From contig JAISKK010000045.1 of assembly GCA_031260965.1 (NCBI GenBank), positions 1 to 33,128 of the forward strand: a stretch of DNA of 33,128 nt, given 5' to 3'. A model generated the notes under the pieces. That model saw only the letters and a program-made list of their open reading frames with translations, was not told the origin of the DNA and ran no database searches. The stretch comes from Desulfovibrio sp. GTDB taxonomy: Bacteria > Desulfobacterota > Desulfovibrionia > Desulfovibrionales > Desulfovibrionaceae. The translations under genes were made by a program, and so were the position numbers. Numbering within the stretch: position 1 is the stretch's first letter; the number at the start of each line of letters is the position of its first letter. Shown here in pieces: positions 18,271 through 26,541 of the stretch.

Positions 18271-18879
18271 ATGGCCCATACGGACGAGACGCATCCGGCC
18301 GCGCAACGCGCCGACGATGCCGCCGTTCAGTCCGCCGGACTGGAAAAAACCGCTCCGGCCGCAAAAAAGGACTCTGCGGGGGAATTCGCCTTTCAGGTGT
18401 TTTGCGCCGTCATTTTTCTGGGCATGATCGGACTGGTGTTTTACAACGCCTTTCTGCGTTATGTCTTCGGGTCCAGCTTTGCTCCAAGCGAGGAATGGGC
18501 GCGTTTTCTCTTTATTTACGTCACATTTTTCGGAGCCATTGAAGCCTTCTACCGCAAAAAACACATCGCCGTGGACATGTTTGTCGGGCTTTTCGGCGGG
18601 GCAACCCGCAAGGGCATCGACATCGCGGCCTCCCTGATCGCCCTGATCGCCATGGCCTTTCTGCTCTGGGGCGGCATTGTCCTGCTTGAACAGACCATGG
18701 ACACCTATTCCGTAGCCACCAACATCAACCTGGCCTTCATCAACGGCACGCTGCCGATCATGGCGGCGGCGGCCCTGGTCATACTCAGCCGGGATTTCAT
18801 CATCCTGCTGCGCAAGCCCGCAAGCGAATTTCGCAAAGCCGAGCCTCCAAAACTGGATGACCTTTTAGGCAAGGACTAA
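18271..18879 (+). CDS. dctQ: TRAP transporter small permease (DctQ family)
   Basis: 202 residues with a GAGGAGG ribosome site 5 nt before ATG. It forms the small membrane subunit that works with DctM to drive Na+-coupled uptake. Four hydrophobic segments are visible at about 43-63, 70-90, 112-136 and 148-170, with the E-E-W-A-R-F signature between the first two. The first 38 residues are an unusual hydrophilic Ala/Asp/Lys-rich extension with no predicted function; most DctQ proteins start close to the first helix. Only 3 nt separate it from dctM. Confidence 0.9.
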   Translation: MAHTDETHPAAQRADDAAVQSAGLEKTAPAAKKDSAGEFAFQVFCAVIFLGMIGLVFYNAFLRYVFGSSFAPSEEWARFLFIYVTFFGAIEAFYRKKHIAVDMFVGLFGGATRKGIDIAASLIALIAMAFLLWGGIVLLEQTMDTYSVATNINLAFINGTLPIMAAAALVILSRDFIILLRKPASEFRKAEPPKLDDLLGKD

Positions 18880-18882
18880 GGT

Positions 18883-20163
18883 ATGGACCAGCTCATCTAT
18901 TTTTTCGGCAGCCTTTTCTTCTTCCTGATCATAGGCGTCCCCATCTCCATTGTGCTGCTGCTCTGTTCCATGGTCCTCATGTTCACGGCCGGGGTCTGGG
19001 ACGTAATGACCATCCCGAACAGCATGCTGGACGGGGCGGACAATTTTCCGCTGATGGCCATTCCCTTCTTTGTCTTCGCCGGGGAAATAATGGCGGCGGG
19101 CGGGCTTTCCAAACGCGTGGTGCAACTGGCCCAGCTGATTATCGGCCGGGTCAAGGGCGGCCTCGGCTACGCGGCCATTATGGCCAGCATTATCTTTGCC
19201 GGGCTGATGGGCAGTTCGGTGGGCGAAGCCGCCGCCCTGGGCGGACTGCTTTTGCCGATGATGAAAGAAGTCGGCTACGATCCGGGCCGGGCCGGGGGCA
19301 TTATCGCCTCCGGGGCCATTCTGGGCCCGATCATCCCGCCCAGCACCAATTTCATCATCCTCGGGGCCACGGTCAGCCTCTCCGTGACCCGGCTCTTCAT
19401 GATCGGTCTTGTCCCCGGTCTGCTTCTTGGCCTTGGGCTGATGATCGTCTGGTTCTTCATCGTGCGCAAGGACGGCTACACGGAGATCATTACCTTTACC
19501 CGCGCCCAGACCATAGCCATTCTCAAAGACGCCAGCCCGGCCTTCATGCTCCCCCTGCTGCTACTCGGCGGCATCCGTTTCGGAGTATTTACCCCCACCG
19601 AGGGCGGGGCCTTCGCGGCCGTCTTCGCCATTGTCGTGTGCATGTGCTACTACCGGGAACTGTCCGTGCGCGATCTTTTGCGGGTAAGCGCGGCAGCGGC
19701 CCGGACAACGGCGGTGGTCATGCTGATCGTAACCACGGCCACAGCGGTGGGCTATTTCATCACCCTGGCCCAGATACCCACATACATCGCCTCGGGATTT
19801 TCCGGTTTCATCGACTCCCCGCGCATTCTGCTGACCATCATCATGCTTTTCCTGCTCGTGGCTGGCATGGTCATGGACCTGACCCCCAACGTGCTGATCT
19901 TCGCCCCGGTCTTCTACCCCCTGATCCAGCAGGCGGGCATTGATCCTTACCATTTCGGCCTGTGTTTTATCCTCAATCTGGGCATCGGGGTTATCACTCC
20001 GCCCGTGGGCACGGTTCTTTATGTGGTATGCGGCATCGGCAATATTCAGCTCATGCAGCTGGTGCGCAAGATGCTGCCCTTCATGTTGATGGAGGTAACC
20101 ATACTTTTCCTGCTCGTCTATTTCCCGGAATTGTCGCTGATACCCCTGAAATTCCTGATGTAA
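18883..20163 (+). CDS. dctM: TRAP transporter large permease (DctM family)
   Basis: 426 residues, hydrophobic throughout with about 12 membrane segments, the usual length and topology of a DctM transport channel. The G-P-I-I-P-P-S-T-N motif is conserved in the family, as is the later I-T-P-P-V-G-T near the C-terminus, an inverted-repeat counterpart. The ribosome site AAGGA lies in the last codons of dctQ, 6 nt from its stop codon, suggesting coupled translation and a fixed permease stoichiometry. Confidence 0.95.
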   Translation: MDQLIYFFGSLFFFLIIGVPISIVLLLCSMVLMFTAGVWDVMTIPNSMLDGADNFPLMAIPFFVFAGEIMAAGGLSKRVVQLAQLIIGRVKGGLGYAAIMASIIFAGLMGSSVGEAAALGGLLLPMMKEVGYDPGRAGGIIASGAILGPIIPPSTNFIILGATVSLSVTRLFMIGLVPGLLLGLGLMIVWFFIVRKDGYTEIITFTRAQTIAILKDASPAFMLPLLLLGGIRFGVFTPTEGGAFAAVFAIVVCMCYYRELSVRDLLRVSAAAARTTAVVMLIVTTATAVGYFITLAQIPTYIASGFSGFIDSPRILLTIIMLFLLVAGMVMDLTPNVLIFAPVFYPLIQQAGIDPYHFGLCFILNLGIGVITPPVGTVLYVVCGIGNIQLMQLVRKMLPFMLMEVTILFLLVYFPELSLIPLKFLM

Positions 20164-20191
20164 ACGGTGGAGAGCAAAAGTGTAAACGCAT

Positions 20192-20956
20192 ATGCCCTAT
20201 CTCGACAAACATTGTCTGATTCTGGACCTGGACGGCACGGTATATCTCGGCAATATCCCCATTACCGGGGCTGTTGATTTCATTTTGCGTCACTGGAAGG
20301 ACTGCGACTTCTATTTTCTGAGCAACAACACCTCCAAAGGCCCGGAAACCTATATCAACAAACTCCGGGCCATGCGCATCCCGGCCGAACCCGGCCAAAT
20401 CCTCTCGCCTACGCCGCCGCTGGTCACGCATCTGCGCGCGCGCGGCATAAACCGCGCCTATCTGGTCGGCAACCGGGATTACGCCCGCGCCCTGTCCGCA
20501 GCCATGCCGGAGCTTGAACTCGGCGAAAAGGACGCGCAGGCGGTCATTCTCGCTTACGATACGGAACTGACTTACGAAAAACTATGCAGCGCCGCCCATC
20601 TGCTGCAAAAAGCGCCTGTCGCCTATCTGGCCACGCACCCGGATCCGGTCTGCCCGGATCCGGCCGGGCCTTTGCCGGACGTCGGCAGTTTCATTGCCCT
20701 TTTTGAGAAAGCCACAGGCAGACTGCCGGAGCATATTTTCGGCAAACCGGACCCGGCGGTCATTTCCCCTCTTCTGGACCGCTATCCGCGCGCGCACATG
20801 GCTATGGCCGGAGACCGCCTGAGTACGGACAAAAAACTGGCGGAAAACGCGGGCATCGACTTCGTGCTGGTCTTAAGCGGCGAGGCGAGTCTTGCGGACC
20901 TCGCAAAAGAAGAGCGCCAACCCTGGCGCGTGGTCAAGGACCTCGGCGATCTGTAA
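20192..20956 (+). CDS. HAD-IIA (NagD-like) phosphatase
   Basis: 254 residues. All HAD motifs are visible: motif I D12-L-D14-G-T-V-Y, motif II in L-S-N-N-T, the motif III Lys in G-K-P-D-P, and motif IV G-D-R-L-S-T-D. The cap inserted between motifs II and III is the C2 type, as in NagD, AraL and the phosphoglycolate/glycerol-3-phosphate phosphatases. It would hydrolyse a small phosphate ester in the cytoplasm. The ribosome site is weak. It sits 28 nt after dctM and directly against glpAB, which suggests a substrate connected with glycerol phosphates or triose phosphates; that is inference from context. Confidence 0.85.
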   Translation: MPYLDKHCLILDLDGTVYLGNIPITGAVDFILRHWKDCDFYFLSNNTSKGPETYINKLRAMRIPAEPGQILSPTPPLVTHLRARGINRAYLVGNRDYARALSAAMPELELGEKDAQAVILAYDTELTYEKLCSAAHLLQKAPVAYLATHPDPVCPDPAGPLPDVGSFIALFEKATGRLPEHIFGKPDPAVISPLLDRYPRAHMAMAGDRLSTDKKLAENAGIDFVLVLSGEASLADLAKEERQPWRVVKDLGDL

Positions 20957-23900
20957 ATGACTGACGATACAAAAACATGCGAAACGCGCGTCGTCATCAT
21001 CGGCGGCGGGGCTACCGGCGCCGGGGTGGCGCGGGATCTCTCCCTGCGCGGCATCCCCTGCATCCTGCTGGAGCAGGGCGACCTTTGCGCGGGAGCGAGC
21101 GCGCGTTTCCACGGTCTTTTGCACAGCGGAGCGCGCTATGTGGTGAGCGACCCGGACGCGGCCCGCGAATGCATATCCGAAAACAGGATATTGCGCCGCA
21201 TCGCCCCTTACTGCATTGAGGAGACGGAAGGCTGGTTCGTACTCTCCCCGGAAGACGACCCGGCATACGCCGCAATCTGGCTCGCCGCCTGCGCGCATTG
21301 CGGCATTGAGGCTGTTGCGGTCCCTTTGGCAAAAGCGCTCAAACTCGAGCCCAACCTGCGCCGGGACATAACAGCCGCTTACCGGGTGCCGGACTCCGCA
21401 GTGGACGGCTTTCGCATGGTCCGGCACAACGCCATGTCCGCCCGCCTGCACGGCGGAAAAATTTATCCCTACACCAGAGTCGAGGGCATCAGCGTGGAAC
21501 AGGGCGCGGTCACCGGGGTGCTGGCCCTGGATTGCGCCTCGGGACAATCTTTCCACATCGGCTGCGAATACGTGATCAACGCCTCCGGGGCCTGGGCCGG
21601 ACAGGTGGCGGCCCTGGCCGGGCTTGAGATCGGCATCTCTCCGGATCGCGGGCTTTTGCTGGCCTTCAACCACCGTTTCATTGACCGGGTCGTCAACCGC
21701 CTGCGCAAATCTGCGGACGGCGACATCTTTGTGCCCCACGGCAGTATCACCATTTTCGGCACCAGTTCCATATCCGTGGATGACCCCAACGACATAAGGA
21801 TTGAAAGCAAAGAGGCCCTGCGTCTTCTGGAAGAAGGGGAAAAAGTCTTTCCTGAACTGCGCTCCTACCGCATTCTGCGCGCCTTTGCGGGCACGCGCCC
21901 GCTTTATTCCGCAGGAGAAGGGACGGGCCGCTCGGCAACGCGCAATTTTGTGATTCTGGATCATGCGGACGAAGGCCTCGCGGGTATGGCCACAGTTACG
22001 GGCGGAAAATTCACCTCTTTTCGGATGATGGCGGAAAAGATCTGCGATCTGGCCGCAAAACGCCTGGGCGTAGATGTCCCCTGCCGCACCGCCTTGGAAC
22101 CGCTTATCCCCGCCCACTCCAAAGAGCTTCTGGCCCGCGCGAAAGGCGTTTTTCCGCTCGGTGATTCAGACCCGGCCCTGGCCCGCCTCGGTCTGGATCT
22201 GGAAAAAACGCTTTGCGCGGCGGAAGCCGCGCCCTGGAAAAAAACCCTGCTCTGCGAATGCGAACTGGTTACCCTGGCGGAATTTGAAACGACTGCGGCG
22301 GACATAGCCGGACAATACGCGCGGGCGATGGGTTTGGCCGCGCCGGATCAAGAACAAAAAAACGGGGAAGAGGCGATCGGAACCCCGCATTTTGCCGCCT
22401 CAGACGAAGCAGATGAAAAAACACAGGAAGAAACGGCGCAAAAGACACGCGCCTTTTACGCCTGGACTACCCTCAATGATATTCGCCGGCGCACGCGCAT
22501 GGGCATGGGAACCTGCCAGGGCAGTTTCTGTGCCCTGCGCGCAACCGGCGCGCTGGCCGAATCCGGTATCCTTGCCCCTCTTCCGCCGCAACAGATGCTC
22601 CGTGAGTTTCTCGAAGAACGCTGGCGCGGCATCCGCGCCCTGCTCTGGGGCAAACAACTGCGGGAAGTGGAACTGGAACGCGGCATTTATATGGCTTCCC
22701 TGAATATTGACGGCCCCGGACAGACAGACTCCGCAAAATTTTCCGCGCCCATCCAGGTAAATGCCCCCACCCTCCGCCCGGACGCGGAGGACCGTCCGTT
22801 GGCGCGGCCAAGCCCTCCGGATGCCTTCCATCCTCTGCCCTTGCCTCCGGCGGCTGCCTGGCCCTGGGACTTGGACATCGAGTCCGGGGAGATGTCATCT
22901 CCGCCCGTGGAAGGCTACGATGTAATTGTGGTCGGAACCGGGCTTTCCGGTCTGATCGCCGCTATAACGGCCGCCCGGCGCGGCCGCAAGACCCTGCTCT
23001 TAAGCAGGGGCGCCGGCGCTTTGTCCATAGGGAGCGGCGGCATTGACCTGCTCGGCTATGCCCAGGGGAAGCCTGTGCAGGGGGACCCCTTCGCCGCCTT
23101 TGCCGGTCTTGCTCCCGACCATCCTTATGCCCTGCTTGGTCCGGAAGTGGTCCGGGAATCCCTGGATTTTATAAAAGACCTCTCTGCGGCAAGCTCTTGT
23201 CCCCTGCTTCAGCTTGGGGGTCCCACAGGGAACGCCTGGCTGCCCACCAGCGCGGGAACCCTCAAGCCTGTATGGCTGGCCGGTCCGGGCATGAACCCGG
23301 CCCCCCTGCGGGATATCCGCTCCATAGCTATAATCGGGGTGGCCGGACTTAAGGATTTCTCGCCGCGTCTGCTGGCGCGGGGTCTTGCGGAAACCAAACT
23401 TTTCGCCGGTAAACAGATCCTTCCGGCACTGCTTCCGGTCCCACCTCCCTTTGCCGAACCGGGCGGACGCGACCTCAGCGCCTTTGACCTGGCCCGTTTC
23501 GCCGACAGCCCGGAGGGACTGGAATGGTTAAGCCGGGAGTTGCCGAAAGCGGCGCATGGCGCTCAGGCAGCGCTGTTGCCGGCTATTCTGGGCATCCGCC
23601 GGGCGGCAGGCATACAGGCAAAGCTGTCCGATGCCACCGGCTTTCCCCTTCTGGAAACCATCTGCCCTCCACCCTCCATTACCGGCCTGCGCCTGCAGAT
23701 AATGCTGCGCGAGACCCTGCGCGCCCTCTCAGTTCCGGTTTTTGACAATATCGACATCAGCGGGGCGCGGGTGGAAAAGGGGCGATGCCTCTGGTTGCGG
23801 ACGGAAGAAAAGGGCACGGAACGCATTTATCCTGCCAAATCTTTCATCATCGCCACGGGCGGACTTTTCAGCAAAGGCATAAGCACAGAGCCGGGCAAGG

Positions 23901-24172
23901 CTTGGGAAAACATTTTCAAACTGCCCATCCCCATGCCAAAAGACACGGAAAAGTGGTCCGGGACATTTTTCTTCGGCCCAAAACCGCATCTGTTCGCGCA
24001 TATGGGCGTCGCTGTTGACAAGGAACTCCACCCCCTGGACCCGGGCGGCGAACGTCTGCTCGACAATGTGTTTTTTGTCGGGAGAATCCTGGCCGGATAT
24101 GATTTCGCAACGGAAAAATCCGGCAGCGGCGTCGCCCTCTGCACCGGGCGCTTCGCGGGCGCAAGGGCTTAA
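20957..24172 (+). CDS. glpAB: Fused anaerobic glycerol-3-phosphate dehydrogenase, GlpA-GlpB
   Basis: 1071 residues joining two normally separate subunits. Residues 10-590 are GlpA: an FAD-binding G-G-G-A-T-G-A-G start, the DAO catalytic fold, then a BFD-like [2Fe-2S] domain with Cys ligands C433-E-C435 and C520-x4-C525. Residues of about 594-650 are a Pro-rich linker. Residues 654-1071 are GlpB, beginning Y-D-V-I-V-V-G-T-G-L-S-G-L and ending with the flavoprotein A-G-Y-D-F motif. With GlpC it oxidises sn-glycerol-3-phosphate to dihydroxyacetone phosphate and passes electrons to the quinone pool. The ATG abuts the HAD stop codon, so translation is probably coupled. No stop or frameshift separates the halves. 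Confidence 0.93.
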   Translation: MTDDTKTCETRVVIIGGGATGAGVARDLSLRGIPCILLEQGDLCAGASARFHGLLHSGARYVVSDPDAARECISENRILRRIAPYCIEETEGWFVLSPEDDPAYAAIWLAACAHCGIEAVAVPLAKALKLEPNLRRDITAAYRVPDSAVDGFRMVRHNAMSARLHGGKIYPYTRVEGISVEQGAVTGVLALDCASGQSFHIGCEYVINASGAWAGQVAALAGLEIGISPDRGLLLAFNHRFIDRVVNRLRKSADGDIFVPHGSITIFGTSSISVDDPNDIRIESKEALRLLEEGEKVFPELRSYRILRAFAGTRPLYSAGEGTGRSATRNFVILDHADEGLAGMATVTGGKFTSFRMMAEKICDLAAKRLGVDVPCRTALEPLIPAHSKELLARAKGVFPLGDSDPALARLGLDLEKTLCAAEAAPWKKTLLCECELVTLAEFETTAADIAGQYARAMGLAAPDQEQKNGEEAIGTPHFAASDEADEKTQEETAQKTRAFYAWTTLNDIRRRTRMGMGTCQGSFCALRATGALAESGILAPLPPQQMLREFLEERWRGIRALLWGKQLREVELERGIYMASLNIDGPGQTDSAKFSAPIQVNAPTLRPDAEDRPLARPSPPDAFHPLPLPPAAAWPWDLDIESGEMSSPPVEGYDVIVVGTGLSGLIAAITAARRGRKTLLLSRGAGALSIGSGGIDLLGYAQGKPVQGDPFAAFAGLAPDHPYALLGPEVVRESLDFIKDLSAASSCPLLQLGGPTGNAWLPTSAGTLKPVWLAGPGMNPAPLRDIRSIAIIGVAGLKDFSPRLLARGLAETKLFAGKQILPALLPVPPPFAEPGGRDLSAFDLARFADSPEGLEWLSRELPKAAHGAQAALLPAILGIRRAAGIQAKLSDATGFPLLETICPPPSITGLRLQIMLRETLRALSVPVFDNIDISGARVEKGRCLWLRTEEKGTERIYPAKSFIIATGGLFSKGISTEPGKAWENIFKLPIPMPKDTEKWSGTFFFGPKPHLFAHMGVAVDKELHPLDPGGERLLDNVFFVGRILAGYDFATEKSGSGVALCTGRFAGARA

Positions 24173-24176
24173 GACG

Positions 24177-25379
24177 ATGGAACACGACGCGCGCCACAAC
24201 CCGGACGACTGTACAGCCTGCTCCATCTGTACCCTGCACTGCCCTGTGGCCATGGCGACACTCAAGTTTCGCGGGCCAAAAATGACCGGCCCCGCTTACG
24301 AGCGTTTCCGTCTGGCCGGCTTTGACGATGACGAAGCCCTGCAATATTGCTCCAACTGCAAAAACTGTGAAATCGCCTGTCCTTCCGGGGTGCCCGTAGC
24401 CAACCTCAATATGCTGGCGCGGGCGGCTTATTGCCAAAAAAACGGGCATGCCGCGCGCGATATGCTGACCGGATACTGCGGCGATCTGGGCAAGCTCTCT
24501 CTGCCTCTGCCCGCCTTTATGCTGAACAGCAGTCTGAAAAACCCACTGATCCGCGCTCTGCTTGAGCGGGTTGGGATAGACAGGCGCGCTCCCCTGCCCT
24601 CCTTCGCCCCCCTGGCGCAACGCCGCCGTCTGCGCGAAAAAAGGCGCGCGGGCAAGGCCCGGGTTGTCCTTTTCCCTGGCTGCTTTACACGCTACTATGA
24701 GCCGCAGGTCGGTCTGGACATTATCAAGATTCTGGAAAAGGCGGGCTATACGGTCACAGTGCCCAATGAGTTTGTCTGTTGCGGTCTGCCTCTGGTGACA
24801 GGCGGACTGATCGGCGCCGCCCGCAAACGAGCGCGGATCAACAGCCTGGCCCTTAAACGCCGGGCAAAGGCAGGCGCCTTGGTAATCACCCCTTGCCCGA
24901 GCTGCGCTTTGATGCTGCGCCACGAATACGGCGCGCTTTTTCCGGAAGAAGAAGGTCTCGCCGATAACGGACATATCGTTTTGGAGGCCGGGGAATTCAT
25001 TCTGAACCTGATCCTGAACGGGCGACTCTCCCTCAGCAAAATACGCAGCGTCCCCGAAGGCGTTTTTGCCTATCACGCGCCCTGTCACCTGCGGGCTCTG
25101 GGCACCGGATTGCCCGCCCTGGAAATTCTGGGGCATGTGCCCGGCCTGCATGTGGAGAACATGGACGCCGGATGCTGCGGCATTGCGGGCAGCTACGGCT
25201 TCAAGAAAGGCAAGTATGAAATAGCCATGCGCGTGGGTTCAGGGCTGTTCGCGGCTCTTAAAGACAGCGGAGCGAAACTCGCCTTGAGCGAATGCGGAAC
25301 CTGCCGGGTTCAGATGAAACACGGCGCGGGTCTGCCCACGGCCCATCCACTTTCCCTGCTTCTTGACTGCCTGGGTTAA
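24177..25379 (+). CDS. glpC: Anaerobic glycerol-3-phosphate dehydrogenase, iron-sulfur subunit C
   Basis: 400 residues. The ATG at 24177 is preferred because an upstream in-frame extension would overlap glpAB by 160 nt; AAGGG lies 10 nt before it. Two [4Fe-4S] ferredoxin motifs are present, the first C12-x2-C15-x2-C18-x3-C22-P, the second C-S-N-C-K-N-C-E-I-A-C-P about 40 residues later. Two CCG (heterodisulfide-reductase-like) domains follow, with C-C-G-L-P and C-C-G-I-A-G-S. GlpC links the dehydrogenase to the membrane and the quinone pool. It ends the apparent operon, 39 nt from the convergent glycosyltransferase gene. Confidence 0.93.
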   Translation: MEHDARHNPDDCTACSICTLHCPVAMATLKFRGPKMTGPAYERFRLAGFDDDEALQYCSNCKNCEIACPSGVPVANLNMLARAAYCQKNGHAARDMLTGYCGDLGKLSLPLPAFMLNSSLKNPLIRALLERVGIDRRAPLPSFAPLAQRRRLREKRRAGKARVVLFPGCFTRYYEPQVGLDIIKILEKAGYTVTVPNEFVCCGLPLVTGGLIGAARKRARINSLALKRRAKAGALVITPCPSCALMLRHEYGALFPEEEGLADNGHIVLEAGEFILNLILNGRLSLSKIRSVPEGVFAYHAPCHLRALGTGLPALEILGHVPGLHVENMDAGCCGIAGSYGFKKGKYEIAMRVGSGLFAALKDSGAKLALSECGTCRVQMKHGAGLPTAHPLSLLLDCLG

Positions 25380-25418
25380 ATCAGCCCTCAAGAAACTTTT
25401 CAGGGCAATCTCCAGATC

Positions 25419-26399
25419 TTAGGACAATCCCCAGAGCCGCGCGGCTTCTTCAAGCAAAAGCGGCAATTTCTTTTCCGGGGTAAAGTATCTGTTCCAGGTC
25501 CGGCAGGCCAGTACGCAGATTTCCTGAAGCCGCTCCCGGCCCTGCAAGCCAATCCAATCCCGAATCCTCTCGCCCGCGCGCAGCAAATCCCCGGAGGCGA
25601 CGCGCAAACAGAAGGATGTGTAATCCACACTCCCGGCAAGGGGATAAACAGTGTTTTCGCCGAAAATAACCGGGATGCGGCCCAGATACATGGTCTCATA
25701 CATGCGTATGGATTGCGGTCCTACGCCGGGCGGGCACAGCACGGCAAAGGACATCCGGGCAATATTCCGATACAGATCCTGGCGCCCGCGCAAGGCGCTC
25801 TCCGCTTTTGCCCTGTTATAAAAATATTGCCCTTCAACCTTAAAGGCATCGTCAAAGTCAATCCGGCTGCGCAAGCCTTCGGTCCTCTGCACCGCCAGGG
25901 CGACAGCCTTGCGCGTCACGTTTGTGACGTTGCCCACAAAAGAAACATCATACCGTATGGCGTCCCAGTCAAAGGAAGGCGTATCATCAGCCACATGCGC
26001 CGGCAGCCTGTACCACGAACAGACGGCTTCGTTTCGATCCTGCTCCTTGAGACTTATCTTGAAAAGGCACAGGCCAGACCGGGAAATCGCAACGCCGTCG
26101 CCGTCGTCACAGACAATATGCCGTCTTTCCCGTCCGCGCAGATAAGGCAGCGAGGCGATCACCGCCTCCACTGCCAGGCTTTTCCCGCTGTCCATAAATT
26201 TGCCTATATCCCAGGGGAAGAGAAAGAAAGCGGCTTCGTCGGGATTTGGCGTCTCATAAAAAACCTGGGGATGGGGGATAATCCGTCCGGAGTCGTCTTG
26301 CAAGGCGAATTCGCAGAGATTTGGCGGGGTGAAACGCAATTCGCGGGGCAGAGTGAAATGTTCGCCTTCGCGATAGATAAAACAGGGATAAGCGGGCAT
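25419..26399 (-). CDS. Exostosin-like glycosyltransferase (GT47-like)
   Basis: 326 residues from ATG at 26399. An ATG at 26447 would add 16 residues, but that stretch lies inside a terminator hairpin of the upstream gene, so I prefer 26399. The C-terminal third carries the exostosin signature: C-P-P-G-V-G-P-Q-S-I-R-M-Y-E-T followed by G-R-I-P-V-I-F-G-E. The N-terminal half has no recognised motif. Such enzymes transfer a sugar to polysaccharide, LPS or glycoprotein; the acceptor is unknown. There is no polysaccharide cluster around it, so it appears to stand alone. Confidence 0.7.
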   Translation of the reverse strand: MPAYPCFIYREGEHFTLPRELRFTPPNLCEFALQDDSGRIIPHPQVFYETPNPDEAAFFLFPWDIGKFMDSGKSLAVEAVIASLPYLRGRERRHIVCDDGDGVAISRSGLCLFKISLKEQDRNEAVCSWYRLPAHVADDTPSFDWDAIRYDVSFVGNVTNVTRKAVALAVQRTEGLRSRIDFDDAFKVEGQYFYNRAKAESALRGRQDLYRNIARMSFAVLCPPGVGPQSIRMYETMYLGRIPVIFGENTVYPLAGSVDYTSFCLRVASGDLLRAGERIRDWIGLQGRERLQEICVLACRTWNRYFTPEKKLPLLLEEAARLWGLS

Positions 26400-26406
26400 G
26401 CGGCGT

Positions 26407-26435
26407 ATATTACCATATGTTGTCCAGTCTGACAA
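26407..26435 (-). promoter_or_regulatory. Candidate promoter of the glycosyltransferase gene, giving a nearly leaderless mRNA
   Basis: On the minus strand TTGTCA (26435-26430, 5 of 6) and TAATAT (26412-26407, 4 of 6) are separated by 17 nt. The expected start, about 7 nt further, coincides with the ATG at 26399. There is no ribosome site before that ATG, consistent with a leaderless message. The -35 box overlaps the distal arm of the upstream terminator hairpin. Confidence 0.35.
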
Positions 26436-26474
26436 AGCCTCCGGCATTGCGAACGCGACGCCGGGGGCTTTGTC
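26431..26474 (-). terminator. Distal terminator hairpin after metY
   Basis: On the minus strand GACAAAGCCCCCGGC and GCCGGAGGCTTTGTC form a 15-bp stem with one mismatch and a 14-nt loop, ending in CTTTGTC. It is the second of two tandem hairpins downstream of metY. Confidence 0.7.
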
Positions 26475-26490
26475 TCTGCTTGTCCAGGTT

Positions 26491-26515
26491 TTAAAGCGCC
26501 CCCCTCGCGCTTTAA
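26491..26515 (-). terminator. Proximal terminator hairpin after metY
   Basis: TTAAAGCGC (26491-26499) and GCGCTTTAA (26507-26515) form a perfect 9-bp stem with a 7-nt loop, 26 nt past the metY stop codon. The A...GC-core...T arrangement (AAAGCGC / GCGCTTT) is a typical rho-independent terminator, working in either direction. Confidence 0.75.
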
Positions 26516-26541
26516 GTCCGGATCCTTAACCGAATTATAAA

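Noticed and set aside
20873..22117. 414-residue minus-strand frame over glpAB
   Set aside because: Antisense shadow; no recognisable domain. The same holds for the minus-strand frame at 23916-25151 over glpC.
24015..24176. Upstream 54-codon extension of glpC
   Set aside because: It would overlap glpAB by about 160 nt and lacks a ribosome site; the protein starts sensibly at 24177, just before the first ferredoxin motif.
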